From: Aspidiotus rigidus | Taxonomy: Eukaryota; Arthropoda; Insecta; Hemiptera; Diaspididae | NCBI GenBank assembly: GCA_035079385.1 | Contig: JAVHKY010000003.1 | Span: 19,813,001 to 19,877,000 of the forward strand | Length of the DNA stretch: 64,000 nucleotides | Direction of reading: 5' to 3' | In this document: piece after piece, positions 23,105-34,486 of the stretch | Position numbering within the stretch: the stretch's first letter is position 1 | How the letters are laid out: each line of letters begins with the position of its first letter | Made by a program: the position numbers and the translations under genes | Notes under the pieces: generated by a model | Database searches by the model: none | The model's input: only the letters and a program-made list of their open reading frames with translations | Told to the model about the DNA's origin: nothing

Positions 23105-24660
23105 GTTTTTCAATTGTACAAATCTTCTTTATTAGTTGCTTTTACAAGAGTACTTTCGTGTGTTATCCCATCATCAGTTGTGTCGCAACTGGAGAACAAG
23201 GCCTTAACCATGAGTTTTTATAGTATAACACTGTGATCTTATTGGCTATACCAATGCTGTGTTGTGATTGGTTCACTTCTTAGAAACTTATTCTTACAAT
23301 AATATGACATTGTGTTCTTATTTGCTAAAACATACTGCTTTGTGATTGGTTCAATCTATTGTCCTAAATGCTGCGTTTCTATTGGCTACCTGGATTCCTG
23401 CCGTCTCATTGGTTGGTTCCGTTCTTCTTCTCTCGTCCAATCACCAGACCGAAAAATTTTTCGCTGTCAAATTTAATGTGATTACATTGTTCAAGAGGCA
23501 GGCTTTCTTCCTCTTGGCTTTTGCAATCTCCATTTGTTCCCAGAGTTTTCTTCTCTTTGTGCGATTCTCTACGTGTATGATTTCAAATATTCCCTCTCCA
23601 TCGTGATTTTCCTCGTTACAGTGTTTCCCAAACAGTAACTTGCCATCTTCTTTCTCCCTCGACGTTTTGTGCTCCTTTCTCCTGATCTCAAACTTTCTCC
23701 CAGGCTCACCGATATAGATCCCCTCGCACTGTTCACAACTGAGCTTGTACACTCCGCTCAAGCTTTCCTTGTCCTTTTGTTCCGTCTGGTCATTGCTGAT
23801 TCTCTTCACCATGGGTTGGTTATTCTGGATACCGACATTCACATCGTAGCCATTGAACGCCTTTATCACCTTGTTTGTGTACTTTCCTATATATGGTATC
23901 GATCCGGAGGACTTTCTCACTATGCTATCATGGTTTCCTTTCTTTGTTCCTATTTTCCCAAAGACTCCCTCCACCACACATCTGCGGTAGCCATTGGCTT
24001 CTTCGATCTGCTTTACTATCTCGATCTCTTTCCTCTTCTCTTCTTTGTTCTTGAGGATAGAAATTGCCCGATAGCAGTAGTTTCGGATTGCCACTAACTT
24101 GTGCCTGGGGTGGTGGTAGGAGTCATTTGGGTTGATGGTGTCAGTATGCGTCGGCTTCTTGTAGATTTTGTATTCTATCCTATTGTTCTCCATTGTGAGT
24201 GTAAGGTCCAAATAGTTGATGGTCTCATTGCCTTTTTCCACTTCGAATTTGATGCTCTCATTCATCGCGTTCATTCTGAAAGGAATAGATCCACCTGTCT
24301 ATCAGTGCCTGACCACACAATTAGGATATCATCTACATATCTGGCCCAGTGTTTGATCGAGTTTCTGAACTTGCTGCCCTTCAATATCTTGTTTTCCATA
24401 TCATTCATGAATATCTCCGCCAGTATTGGTGACAGCGGTGATCCCATCGCAAGTCCCCTTTCCTGATTGTAGAACCTGTTATTGAAGCGGCAGTAGTTCC
24501 GGCTCAAGATCTCCTCCACTGTGTTGGCGTACTTCGACTCATCGGGGTTCCCATGGTATCTGTTGTTTTTGAACAGAGTGAGAAGTTCCTCCTTCGGTAT
24601 GGTACCAAATATATTAGTCTCATCAAAGTATATCAGAACCGTGTAATCTACAGATTTCCT
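23105..24660 (-). pseudogene. PLE-3: 5'-truncated RT plus GIY-YIG
   Basis: Minus-strand blocks in order: YFDETNIFGTI (motif A, about 24625), GLAMGSPLSPILAEIFMND (motif B, about 24440), HWARYVDDILIVW (motif C, about 24330), YLDLTL (about 24215), SIPYIGKYTNKV (linker), and VYKLSCEQCEGIYIGE (GIY-YIG with CxxC, about 23730), ending after RKKACLLNNV. One frameshift lies near 24272. The copy begins just upstream of motif A, so about a third of the RT is missing. The 3' UTR occupies 23105-23440. This is the best-kept member of the PLE-2/PLE-3 subfamily. Confidence 0.92.
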
Positions 24661-24897
24661 CTACGTTTATTGTTAAGATCGCAATTTTAAGGCTAAATTT
24701 TGCACTTCATCCTCATCTGACACCATGAACCCGGCCCGTCAGGTCTGCCAGACTTATTGATTCTTGAAGCGTACGTCTTATACTTCAATCTGACCCAAAT
24801 TTCAGCCATAGATGTTTCCGATTAAATATCTAACAATTTTTGACCACTTGTGGCTAACGCCATTTGCGTCTCCGGCCACTTAGTGCTGCCAGACTTC

Positions 24898-24993
24898 AAG
24901 GATGTAATTTCTCATACAAAATACTCAAAAAATAAGTGTACGGTAATTTTAGATCCCTCCAATTAAAAAATTTGCAGTGAGGTCCCGGTCTAT
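24898..24993 (+). repeat. ~95 bp repeat, second copy
   Basis: Partner of 17293-17384. It runs directly into PLE-4 coding sequence at about 24994. Confidence 0.8.
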
Positions 24994-25585
24994 AACGGTC
25001 TCCTGTACTGCGCTAGATATATTGATGATATTATCCGGATCTAAAATCGTTCTGATTCCGACTTACACCAGTTCCTGCACCAATTCCACACTTTCATAGA
25101 ATTTACTCTACTTCAGAGATTACAGGTGACTCCCTGAACGAGTGTCCCTTCTTCGGAATATCCGGCAGTAACTCGAAAAATCATACCGATTCCCTGAACT
25201 ATCTAGACTCCCTAGCTCCTGACCATAGACTTCAGAATATAAACGAAAAATTCTCACAATAGTGTCTCTTGACCACGCGGTACACCTCAGAGCACAAAAG
25301 ACCGCCATCATACCAGCTTCTCCATCTGCCTTTCTTTACGACAGCCAAAAAGAATAAAATACACCGTATTGAGCAAACGGCTAACTTGAACTACATTCCA
25401 TGATCAGACGGAAAAGCTGCGCCTGCTCTTATCATCATCATCCCAGAACACCCAGCTAGCCTCTCAAGATACCTCCAGCCGCACCAAATGGATTGCATCC
25501 GCTTGCCATTCTTGGAGGACCATCCCAACAAACTCGAAAAGGCACTCAAAAATTATAACTATGAAGTAGGGTTTTATCCCCTTCT
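24994..25585 (+). pseudogene. PLE-4 fragment, RT palm to linker
   Basis: The plus strand reads LLYCARYIDDIIRI, stop, then NRSDSDLHQFLHQFHTF, which is RT motif C and the following helix. After breaks it continues to CIRLPFLEDHPNKLEKALKN and VGFYPLLT, the counterpart of KLPFLGEFSSKLTRVLRPFG in PLE-5. It is much more decayed than the other copies and lacks the GIY-YIG domain. It lies head-to-head with PLE-3 and belongs to a third lineage. Confidence 0.75.
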
Positions 25586-25599
25586 GACCTGAGATTTTT

Positions 25600-25745
25600 C
25601 AATCCAACCTATATATGATAAGAGGGGTACTTCAACCATTTTTGCCAATAATGTTGGACTTGGACCATCTTAGTTTTGGTTGGACATCAAACGGCGCACG
25701 TCAAATTTTTTCAACATAGCCCCCATAGAACAGGTTCCCTGTTAA
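25600..25745 (+). repeat. Dispersed repeat E
   Basis: This aligns with 3775-3925 over AATGTTGGACTT, TTTTGGTTG-ACATCA and CGGCGCACG-CAAAT to CAGGTTCCCTGTTAA. Shorter pieces lie at 41200-41262 and (reversed) 56226-56290. It often adjoins type D minisatellite. Confidence 0.75.
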
Positions 25746-28049
25746 TAGCTATGAATATAATTTTGTACAATTTTATTTCTATCTGTGTTCCAAATTCTGC
25801 CGAAGGTTGTAATCGAAATTTTGAAATGATACGAAAGATTTCAAAAAACCATGTTCGGCACGTGACATTTATTTGCAAATCAAAATTACTAGCGCACGCC
25901 AGTTTCACGTTTCCAGCTATTAAGCGTGTAATGAAATGGAAAAGTACCTCCTGTCGATATTTCGAGAGTCATTCGCGTATGCCCATTATCGCTCACCGGA
26001 AATATTTGACTCGTGCACTCCGATCATCTCGTAGATGATTGTTTCGCGTATTTAAAAGCGTATGTCATTGTGAGGTAAACAAAGAAATATATTATCTTTA
26101 TATGCGCGAATATTCTGAAAAGTGTAAAGCTGATTGAGATGAAGAAAGAAAAATAGAAATATTTTCTTGAGTTGGCGTTTCCATGCAAAATACCAACAAG
26201 TTGAGACTCGAAAAGAGAAACAGAGACAAAATAAATGTAAACTGTTTTTTTTTTTTCTCGTAGCTATAGGTAATATTTATCATTATTTTTTGTTATTAAT
26301 AATTAACGTGTTGTCGATAGTGCATATAATGGACTTTTCCAGTAGCCAGAATTTCTTTTTTTTTTTTTTTTTTTTTTAAACGGACACCTATTAATCTCGG
26401 CTTTGAAAACAGAATCCACCGAGAATTATAATAATGGTTTATAATTTTTTATTGTACAATTGAGCGTGGACTGACGGAGAAGGGGGTAAAAAGAGGTACA
26501 GGAAAAAATCGAACCCAATCTAATGAGAACCGTCCGCTTCGCGATAAGTCAGTGTAGGCATGTTGAAGAGAAATCATTTTCCTATACCGTAATTAAATAC
26601 TTGAACCGTCTCGTCTCTTCTTTTCAAAGCAAAATAATAACATTCTTATAATACCAGCGTCGCTACCTTATATTCCGATACAAACACGACGTTCTTTGTC
26701 TGTGTCCACCGCAGATATAGAAAGAAGACATGTAAATATGTAGCCACGGAGTAGTTCCCGTGAGTACAGAAATGCGTTCGCGTGACCTCAAGGCCTGCAA
26801 TCTTGATGTACGCCGAAAGTCGTATACGCGACAAATTCGGGGCGAACTCTCGCGATAATTATACAGCTTCCGCGCACTATCGAGTAAGTAAGATGAGAAC
26901 ATCGTAACTCCCTCGCATAGTAAATATTATTGAATTGAAAATAAGTTATAACGAACGATGTTATTGCAGAAGAACCGGAAAATGAAGCAATCATTATCGG
27001 CGATATTTCCCTGTTAAACGTAGAACTTAATTATCGGAACAATACGAGTCCGTATATAAATCTTATTCGTCCGGCAAATGTTTTAATTGCCTTCGAAGAT
27101 TGATTTATGTACCAGTATCAACATTTGAAGCGACTAGAGCAAAATATAGATCAGCATTCAGTCAATACTGACATGGTTCTCACTAACTGGCGAATAAATC
27201 ACGATGATTTTATACAGAGGAAATGTTGTCTTCAGCTAGAGCACGCCGGACGAGTGTTCTCACGACTTTTACTGTCGCTCGTTGTTCAAAAGTAAATGAA
27301 AACCATGTATTCGTCAATTAAATAGCTTAATTACAAGTTTACAGCGAACCTATACGATACTGAAACGCCGGCGACTGGAGTCATAACGTCGGCGAGTTCT
27401 AGAATTTGTTAAAAACTGGAAACTCTAAGCTGCAAACTCGACTATAATATAGAGTGTATACTGTATAGCCGTGCTGGTGAAATCGATTGAATGGTGTTAA
27501 ATTGTACCTTAAGACGACAGGTTAGATGAGTTTTAAAAATGTATTTTCCTCTCAGTGTATGAAGTTCGATCTCGAATCCATGGGAACTCTATAATCTCTG
27601 GCTATAATACCTCTGTGGATGCGATAATTCTGATCTTCGCCAAACGCATCTTGAAAATATCAACTATGCGAGCCATTAGTATGGGTTCAATTTTGACTTA
27701 TATTATCCCCAGGTCACGAATTTATCTAAATTTTTCGTTTGGGTTGTATTGCAAAAAAACACTAGTCAAGAAACAAAAATTTATTCACTATAAGCATTCA
27801 ACAGTCTACATTTGTACGTAAGTTACTCGATGAACTCAATTTTATTACGTATATTACGTCACGCTCTCGGGTGATTTCGCGAGTCTTGCCTCTACTTTCA
27901 GGCCGAAAGACTCGAAGGGAGCAGTGCATCGCCGGTAATTGATCGTGCTAATAATTTTCTGATGATTGTTCGATTGGAGGGTTGGTAATACAGAATGGTG
28001 AAGCCGTTTGTTTTCGAGCGAGCTAGGCAAGAGAAGATCGTTTGCATTG
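25746..28049. other. Noncoding DNA, 22-base poly-T
   Basis: A T run lies at about 26356-26377. Open frames here (for example 25676-26038) show no motif. No gene is recognised. Confidence 0.4.
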
Positions 28050-28450
28050 CGATAGAAGCACGAAGAAAGTGAGGTGCGTAAAAGAAAAAACGATTACGAT
28101 GACTTCTTCGCAAAGTAGACTAAGGATTTGAGGCTTCTTGGAGAATATAGAGCACCAGAAATCATGCCAGGACAAGAGGATGAGGCAGCAGTAATGGGAT
28201 ATGAGATCATATGAGGGAGAAAGGGGAGGATTAGTGTGACTAAGGTCGATGTGTCCTGTCCATGGAGAAGAGATGGAAGATGTGGAAGAACTTGATGAGT
28301 ATATAAGAGTGAGGACTCAATAGACGATAGGATGGTAGAATGAGGATCTTGGGCAGAAAGTGGGATGAGAGATAATTAGAAAGTATAAAGAATTTTGGAG
28401 GAGGAGAAGAGCGGGAGAGAAGAGTGAGGCAAGTGAATATCGAAGCGGAT
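28050..28450 (+). other. Purine-rich strand-asymmetric tract
   Basis: The plus strand is dominated by A and G for about 400 bases (GAGGA, GAAG, GGAGAA words), with few pyrimidine runs. No tandem period was found and no ORF is convincing. Confidence 0.6.
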
Positions 28451-28559
28451 CTGAGATATTAAGCTGGATGGAGGCTGCACATTCGGTTCTTGGTACCGAT
28501 TTAAACTCACCCCTGAAGCAGAGAAGATGTGACTAAAACTCGGAAGAATTGAATCAATT

Positions 28560-28801
28560 TGTCTAAAATATTTCCTTCTATCACCCGATTTTTCATTTTT
28601 TGTTCAAATATCCGTGATTTTAGACAATATTCAACAAAGTGGTCATTTTCAGCCTCATCCGGCTTTTAACCGTTTTCGGCATTTTTCGGCAAAATAAAAT
28701 TTGTTTTTAGGCCCCACTACCCCTAAAACAAATTTTCACCTGCTTTTGAAGCTTCCCGCCCTCAGAAAAATAATTCGACTAATACCGAGAAATCCGGGCT
28801 C
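28560..28801 (+). mobile_element. Mutator-like element, right end only
   Basis: GGCCCCACTACCCCTAAAAC, CCCGCCCTC and the terminal CCGAGAAATCCGGGCTC match the tail of the elements at 41100-41195 and 45818-45970, and, more distantly, the right end of the element at 56928-58324. No left end is seen nearby. Confidence 0.6.
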
Positions 28802-29984
28802 AGCATATCTTACAAATTGAAATCTTTTCAAGTTCTTTCCCCCCACTTCTTCTTCTGTTCCAAGTCCTTGGAGATTCATTGTCAAGCTTGGAGAAGTTTT
28901 TTAGAGCTAACGCTCCCTACGGAATTTTCCAAATCTTCCTCTCCTAGTCTACACTATCCTTTCGTCTAGCCTAGAAATCATCTTCCATAGCTCATTATCG
29001 TAAACCTAATGTAAGAGAGGGGGAAACGTATATTTCGTAGTCTATTCTATACTAAGCGAAGAGACGATACGATAATAGAACGGAATTGACACATTCGTCA
29101 TCTAGACTAAATCATCTTCCTATACCTTCGAATTCTAATCACCTGCGCTGACGGTGGCAGAGCGAGAGCAATATTTTGACACTATATAACCGCGACTACA
29201 ATGTACGAGTAAGACGAGATAATCGTATTCTCTACATTAGGAACCGCTAAACATCCACCCTCGTCAAGTGTGTCGAATATCCACCCTGGACACCTATGGC
29301 TCACTTCGGACGTCGTTCACGTTCGGATCTTAGTCTTTTTTTTATACACGTATTTAGGTTCAGTTTTTGTAGAGTATCACGAGCAGTGTAAAATACTACG
29401 GTAGAAAAATAGTAACTGCAATCAATTCGCTTATACTTGAGCCTCGTATATCTCCTTTCTTTTTTTCTGGTTTTCGAGTCTCACTGTTACAGCATTGTAC
29501 GAGCAGAAAAATGTATTGGCTCGCTTTCTCAAATCTTGTCGTTTGCGTACAGCGCCAGCAAGGGCGTCAAATCGCACAATGTGGTTCTCCCTGTTCTCAA
29601 ATATACAGAACAGACAATATTTTCCATATCCCTCTTTTGAATTCTTTCTTTCCTCTTATTCTCCCTCTTACTCTCTTAAATGCTAATGTATTTATGGTAA
29701 ATCCTCAGAAACTTTTTTGTGTCTTAGGGTCACAGCTCCCATTCTTTTCTGGGGGAACGACCGACATTTTTCGAAGGGCCTCCACGAAATCGGTTTTCTA
29801 ATTAAAAATTGAGGCTAGTGGTTTTCAGCGAAGCCCTTAATCCCTTTCTCTCCCCTTTACCATGGAACATGACAACACTAGAAATTTGGTATCACTCGAC
29901 GGAGGATTTACGAACAGAAAAAATTCTCCGGCTCTTGCTATACAGAACCACTTCAGTATTATACTTGCGTCACCATTTCCAAAT
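28802..29984. other. Noncoding DNA, no gene recognised
   Basis: Pyrimidine-rich patches occur near 28830-28950. No coding motif or repeat pairing was found. Confidence 0.4.
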
Positions 29985-30263
29985 GAAGCATTGACAAAGA
30001 AAGGAGTCTAAGTGCCATCCAGTCGAAAATCGTCGTCTCCATACACGTGTACGTATTAATGACATGTCATTCCAAAGAACGCAAAACGAAAAGTAGGGAA
30101 AATCAAGATATAGTGCAAAAAACGCCCTGAAGATAGTGCTGTGTATGTGCAACGCATTTGGTCAAGAAAGGAGTCCAAGTGCCATCTCAACCTGACACTC
30201 TGTGGTACCGTGAAAACAGAATGCAGAATTTGGCACTTGGACTCCTTTCTTTGTCAATGCTTC
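29985..30263. mobile_element. 279 bp MITE with 33 bp TIRs
   Basis: The left end GAAGCATTGACAAAGAAAGG and its continuation to GTGCCA (30017) is the reverse complement of 30231-30263, with one mismatch. A third, direct partial copy of the end lies inside at 30159-30185. No convincing target duplication was found. Confidence 0.85.
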
Positions 30264-31062
30264 AATTTAGAAACCCAGTTTCTTGCCATTTATCAACTCA
30301 CATTCATGACGGGTAAACCTAGTTATTTTGGAAGAAAAGCTCATGTTGGTAAGAAGCTATGAGAAAAAAAAAACATTTTGCAGATAGCTCCTCCAAACTT
30401 CAGTATCAAACTGCTTCATTCAGTGGATAGAATGACCAACTTATCTCACCGTCATGTATTCGATAAGATTTAATAGTTGGAAAGGCCGTAGGATTTCGCA
30501 CAAGAAACGAACGTCAATGGATACCAAAAATGTTGAGTTTCTTCGGTTTCGTTGCCGATTTTTATTTCTAATGGCAAAGACGCTGGTCTCTATGCTTGAT
30601 TTGTTACAAACTTGCAATTATTGCCGTTTTTGGACTGAGCTACGATAATACGATTTTTTTTCCTTTCTCACGAAATTTTAGCCACAAAGTTTTCTAGATG
30701 ACAGGAAATCTTCACGTTTGGTCAGGAGCACTCTTAGAAATCTTTCCTCACATGGGAGGGAAAGGCTATTAATAAAAAAATTGTGAAAAAACTTTTTTCT
30801 TTTTTTCTCATCCACTTGCGTTACAAATTTTAATTAATATGAAATGAAGACTATGTGTTAGTGAAGGTGCTTCAGCTCCCTCCGGATTCGAGATCGACCT
30901 TCAGTAGGGGAATGAAAACTGAGCACTTTTAACAGTTACTTAAACATTCTCTAACCTCTCTTTTTTTGCTTACTTCAGTTTCAATATTTCACTGATACGT
31001 TTCATTTTCGTATACTTATTTCATCTACAAATTGATTTTCTGTGACGTCATCACTTTGGTAA
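30264..31062. other. Noncoding DNA, no gene recognised
   Basis: Only short poly-T stretches and unsupported open frames were seen. Confidence 0.4.
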
Positions 31063-31199
31063 CCGTAGGCCAGTGTTTCTCAACCAGTGTGCCGCGGTAC
31101 ATCACTGTGCCGCAAGCCCGCCTCAGGTGTGCCGCAGAAGTTTTCTCAAAAACATGAATTAAGATGAACTAAAAAAAGGATTGCCATATTTTTTTTCAT

Positions 31200-32225
31200 C
31201 ATTTGACAAAAATATTTTTATTTTCACTAAATAAATTAAAAATATTTTATTAATATAAATAAATATTTTCCAATTAAAAAATGTTATAAAACAAAAATAA
31301 TTTCAATTCTTAGTAAAACGTAAATTTTTGAAATTCAATACATTAATTTGAATGAGGAAATAAATTTAAATAATTAAATTGATAGGTAATTATATCTTCA
31401 AGGATAACAGGATGATTAAATAAAATGTTTTTAATTTGTTACCTCAATGTTGAATTGATAAGATTATATTAAAAGAATATATAATTTAGTCTGTAGTTCT
31501 ATTCAATTGATTAGAGATACAATCTATTTTAATATTTATTGATGACAATGTTCATGAATGAATTACATGTAGGTTTAAATGGAATACCCCGACGATATAT
31601 TATTTTCTCTGATTTTATTATATTTTGAAATAATTTATCAACAAAAAATATTGTAAAATAAAAAAATTCTATTAATAATTATATACAGAAATTTCTCACT
31701 TAAAAAATACAATATTAAATAAATTAGATGAATAATAATTAAATTGTTAATAATAATTGATATTTTAATTAAAAATAAAAATTGAAAATAAAGCCAACAG
31801 TTATTAAACTCATAATTTAAAAATTAATATTCTGTATAGTGTAAAAATTATAAAAGTTATACTTGAAGAAATAAGATAATTAGATTTATTAATGATATTT
31901 AAAAAAATCAATTTAAATAATATAATTAAATAAAAATTTTCATTAAAAAATGATTTAAAATATTTATTTCAATTATACATAAATAAAATTAAAATAAATA
32001 AAATGAATTATGTATTTCGTATTGAATTTAATTAATATGAATTAAATTTATAATTCATTTATTAGGTAATAATTATTTTAATTTTTATTATGATCAAAAT
32101 ATTAACTATCGATTTTTTAAATATTAATTAATTAATTAATCTTTTCAAATCATTTTTTAATAATTTTTTTAATAATTGATATTTTGTTTTTCTTTTATAT
32201 TTAAATTAATTATTTCAATAATGAA
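31200..32225 (+). pseudogene. Nuclear mitochondrial insertion (numt A) inside hAT-2
   Basis: This stretch is close to 90% A+T, far above its surroundings, and carries a recognisable cox1 piece at 31563-31643. The rest is too decayed or rearranged for me to place on a mitochondrial map. The borders are approximate, judged from composition. Confidence 0.75.
31563..31643 (+). pseudogene. cox1: cox1 C-terminal fragment (numt)
   Basis: With the invertebrate mitochondrial code, in which TGA is Trp, the frame reads LHVGLNGMPRRY, then an insertion-like II, then FSDFIMFWNNLS. The conserved cytochrome oxidase subunit I segment is FLGLNGMPRRYxDYxD...WN. The functional protein anchors heme-copper oxidase in the inner mitochondrial membrane; this copy is a dead nuclear fossil with no extended frame. 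Confidence 0.85.
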
Positions 32226-32747
32226 ATTACTCGAAAAAGCAATCATGAGCACTATCTGACCGATGTGTTCCAGTTCTTCAATGATGTCAGTTCCAGTTAC
32301 AATTACTTCAACTTGAGTCAAAACCTGCACTCATTGCCATGAAAATCAAGAACTTTCTTGGACTTGGTCAAAAATACAGATTATATTTTATGTTTCCTCA
32401 TAAATTTGGGAATTAGAAGAGCCCAGAGGGTTTCCAGCAAATGCAGGAAATATTCAGACACTTTTGCGTATTTTGACGGCAAAATTTTTTTGAGTCCCGG
32501 TGGAAGATCAAAGCTCTTGTTTCCCGGAACCGTAGTATAGAGAAAGGAGGGTGAGGCCTCATATAGCCATCTTGAAGGCCACAAATTCTGAAATTAGGAG
32601 GAGGAAATCAGTAGAGCCATGAAAATGTCAAAACGCACAAAAATTTTCGATACAATTCGGAGTTCTGAAAATGCTGTGCAATATCGTCTCATAGAAAAAT
32701 GTGCCGCGATATAAGAAAGGTTGAGAAACACTGCCGTAGGCAAAAGT

Positions 32748-33304
32748 CAGGTCCGGATTTAGGGGAGGTTCCCGGGGTCCCGGAGACCCGGGCCTCCACG
32801 AGAAGAGGGTTTCCACATTTTTTGCTTAAAATTTTTTTCCAACTTTTTTCTCTCGCGAGAAAATCACAAATTTTTAAACCTTTGATGAGCGGAGACGGCA
32901 TGGCGCTCTGAAAAGACTTACATTTCTACCAATTGAATTGGTTTCTTTCTTTTTCAATAAAAGTTTACGTATATTTGATACAATTATCACATCACAGTAC
33001 GAATAAAAGAACGAGTGATGTTATGACGCTTGAATGTTTGTATGGGCTCTCTCTTGCCTCTTTGTGTCTTCAAAAGTTAATTGAGGGCCTGCCAGGCTAG
33101 AGATTGGGCCTGCCCAAATGATTTTAAGACCTGACCCAGGCCAAGGCAAAAAAAAGGAACCTAGCGGGGCGGGATACGTTTTAAACGGAGGAGGCAATTT
33201 TTTAGGGGATGGGGCAGAATAATTTCTTAAGTGATTTCCAATATCAGGCCAGAGGCCTCCAAAAGACTGGGATCCCTACATTAAAACTCCTTAATCCGCC
33301 CCTT
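32748..33304. mobile_element. hAT-3, 557 bp MITE
   Basis: The ends are imperfect inverted repeats: CAGGTCCGGATTTAGGGGAG at the left, and AAGGGGCGGATTAAGGAG on the reverse strand at the right. They are flanked by the perfect 8 bp duplication GCAAAAGT (32740-32747 and 33305-33312). Its left duplication overlaps by two bases the right duplication of hAT-2, so the two inserted six bases apart. Confidence 0.88.
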
Positions 33305-33312
33305 GCAAAAGT

Positions 33313-34454
33313 ACCAGAAAAGCAGTCTACCAGCTTCAATCAGCCTCACGATTAGCATAAGGATGACATAGGGACATTTATATCATTCATTAATACTTTA
33401 AAAAAAGAATGAACATAGGAATAAAAAATGCGTTCTCATTTATAGAAAAGTTTGAAGATTGTGAATATCAACTTTTCATTCTTAATTTATTCTTCGTTTG
33501 GTAATACATACTAATGGATGATCGATTTTTCCTGGTTGTAATTTTATGGAAGTGGATATGCCATTTACTGAAATACGCATGTTATCGATAGATATGAGAT
33601 CACAGAAAATCGGTCTATTCAAAGTACAGAACATTACAACGGTTTGCGGACCTGAGAGGCAAAAATAGGAAAGAAACAAGAAATTGAAAAATTAAGAAAT
33701 AAATCGCAATTGCATCTTTTGTAATGGCCACGGGAAATCCGCAATATCTCAGCTTAAAAATCGACTTTGTTCTGAGTCCCACTTCACATTGTCTAGGTCA
33801 TTTATTTCTCCCTCTGCTTTTTAGTCGAAGATCAGCCACCTTCTCTTTGTCGCGATTCGGAGATACTTTCAACGAAGATTTTAGCTGTTTTTCCGAGTTT
33901 CTCGAATTGATAACCCATGTCTTGAGGTCAGATATCTCTCTCTTTTTCTGAAGGTTAGTTCCAAGTTCAGGGAGAATCGCATAATTTTAATCTGTGATAA
34001 TTTGCCCTTTACTTCTGCCAAATTTGGTCGCAGTTCTCTTCCTCAAAGGAGTAACTTCAAGACCGATGTATGTTAGGCTCACTCGCATCGGTCTGTCAGA
34101 CCTAGAATAAACCTAATGTACGCCTAGTATAAGCCTACGATGTTATACTAAACTCCGCATTTTACAAAATACATATTAGGAACATGTTGGGCCAAGTATC
34201 TGCGCCTAGTTTAGCGAAGTATATTGTAGGCTAACTTACAAAGTAGGGAAAATTGAAAGTTTTGAAATCCTCAAAGTGGAGGCCAGTATAATGTATGTTT
34301 TTTTTCTTTTTTTTTTTATCTACAAATTTTAGTCATGAGGGTTGGGTGAGTTTTACCATTGGTTTTTCCTCACCCCCCTCATGACGAGCTCGTAACATAC
34401 TATGTTCTGTATCTAGACTAGACTAAAATACAAAGCAATATTTTATCATGGAGA

Positions 34455-34486
<32 letters not shown>

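Larger units (their letters stand above)
31071..32733. mobile_element. hAT-2, 1.66 kb non-autonomous, carries mtDNA
   Basis: The ends CAGTGTTTCTCAACC and GGTTGAGAAACACTG are perfect inverted repeats. They are flanked by the perfect 8 bp duplication CCGTAGGC (31063-31070 and 32734-32741). Subterminal TGTGCCGC repeats are seen at both ends, as in many hATs. The middle kilobase is extremely AT rich and mitochondrial in character. Unlike that middle, the right part (32230-32733) has ordinary composition. No transposase is left. Confidence 0.95.

Noticed and set aside
23669..24466. Plus-strand ORFs of 142 and 121 residues
   Set aside because: They are antisense shadows of PLE-3, whose minus strand has clear RT and GIY-YIG motifs.
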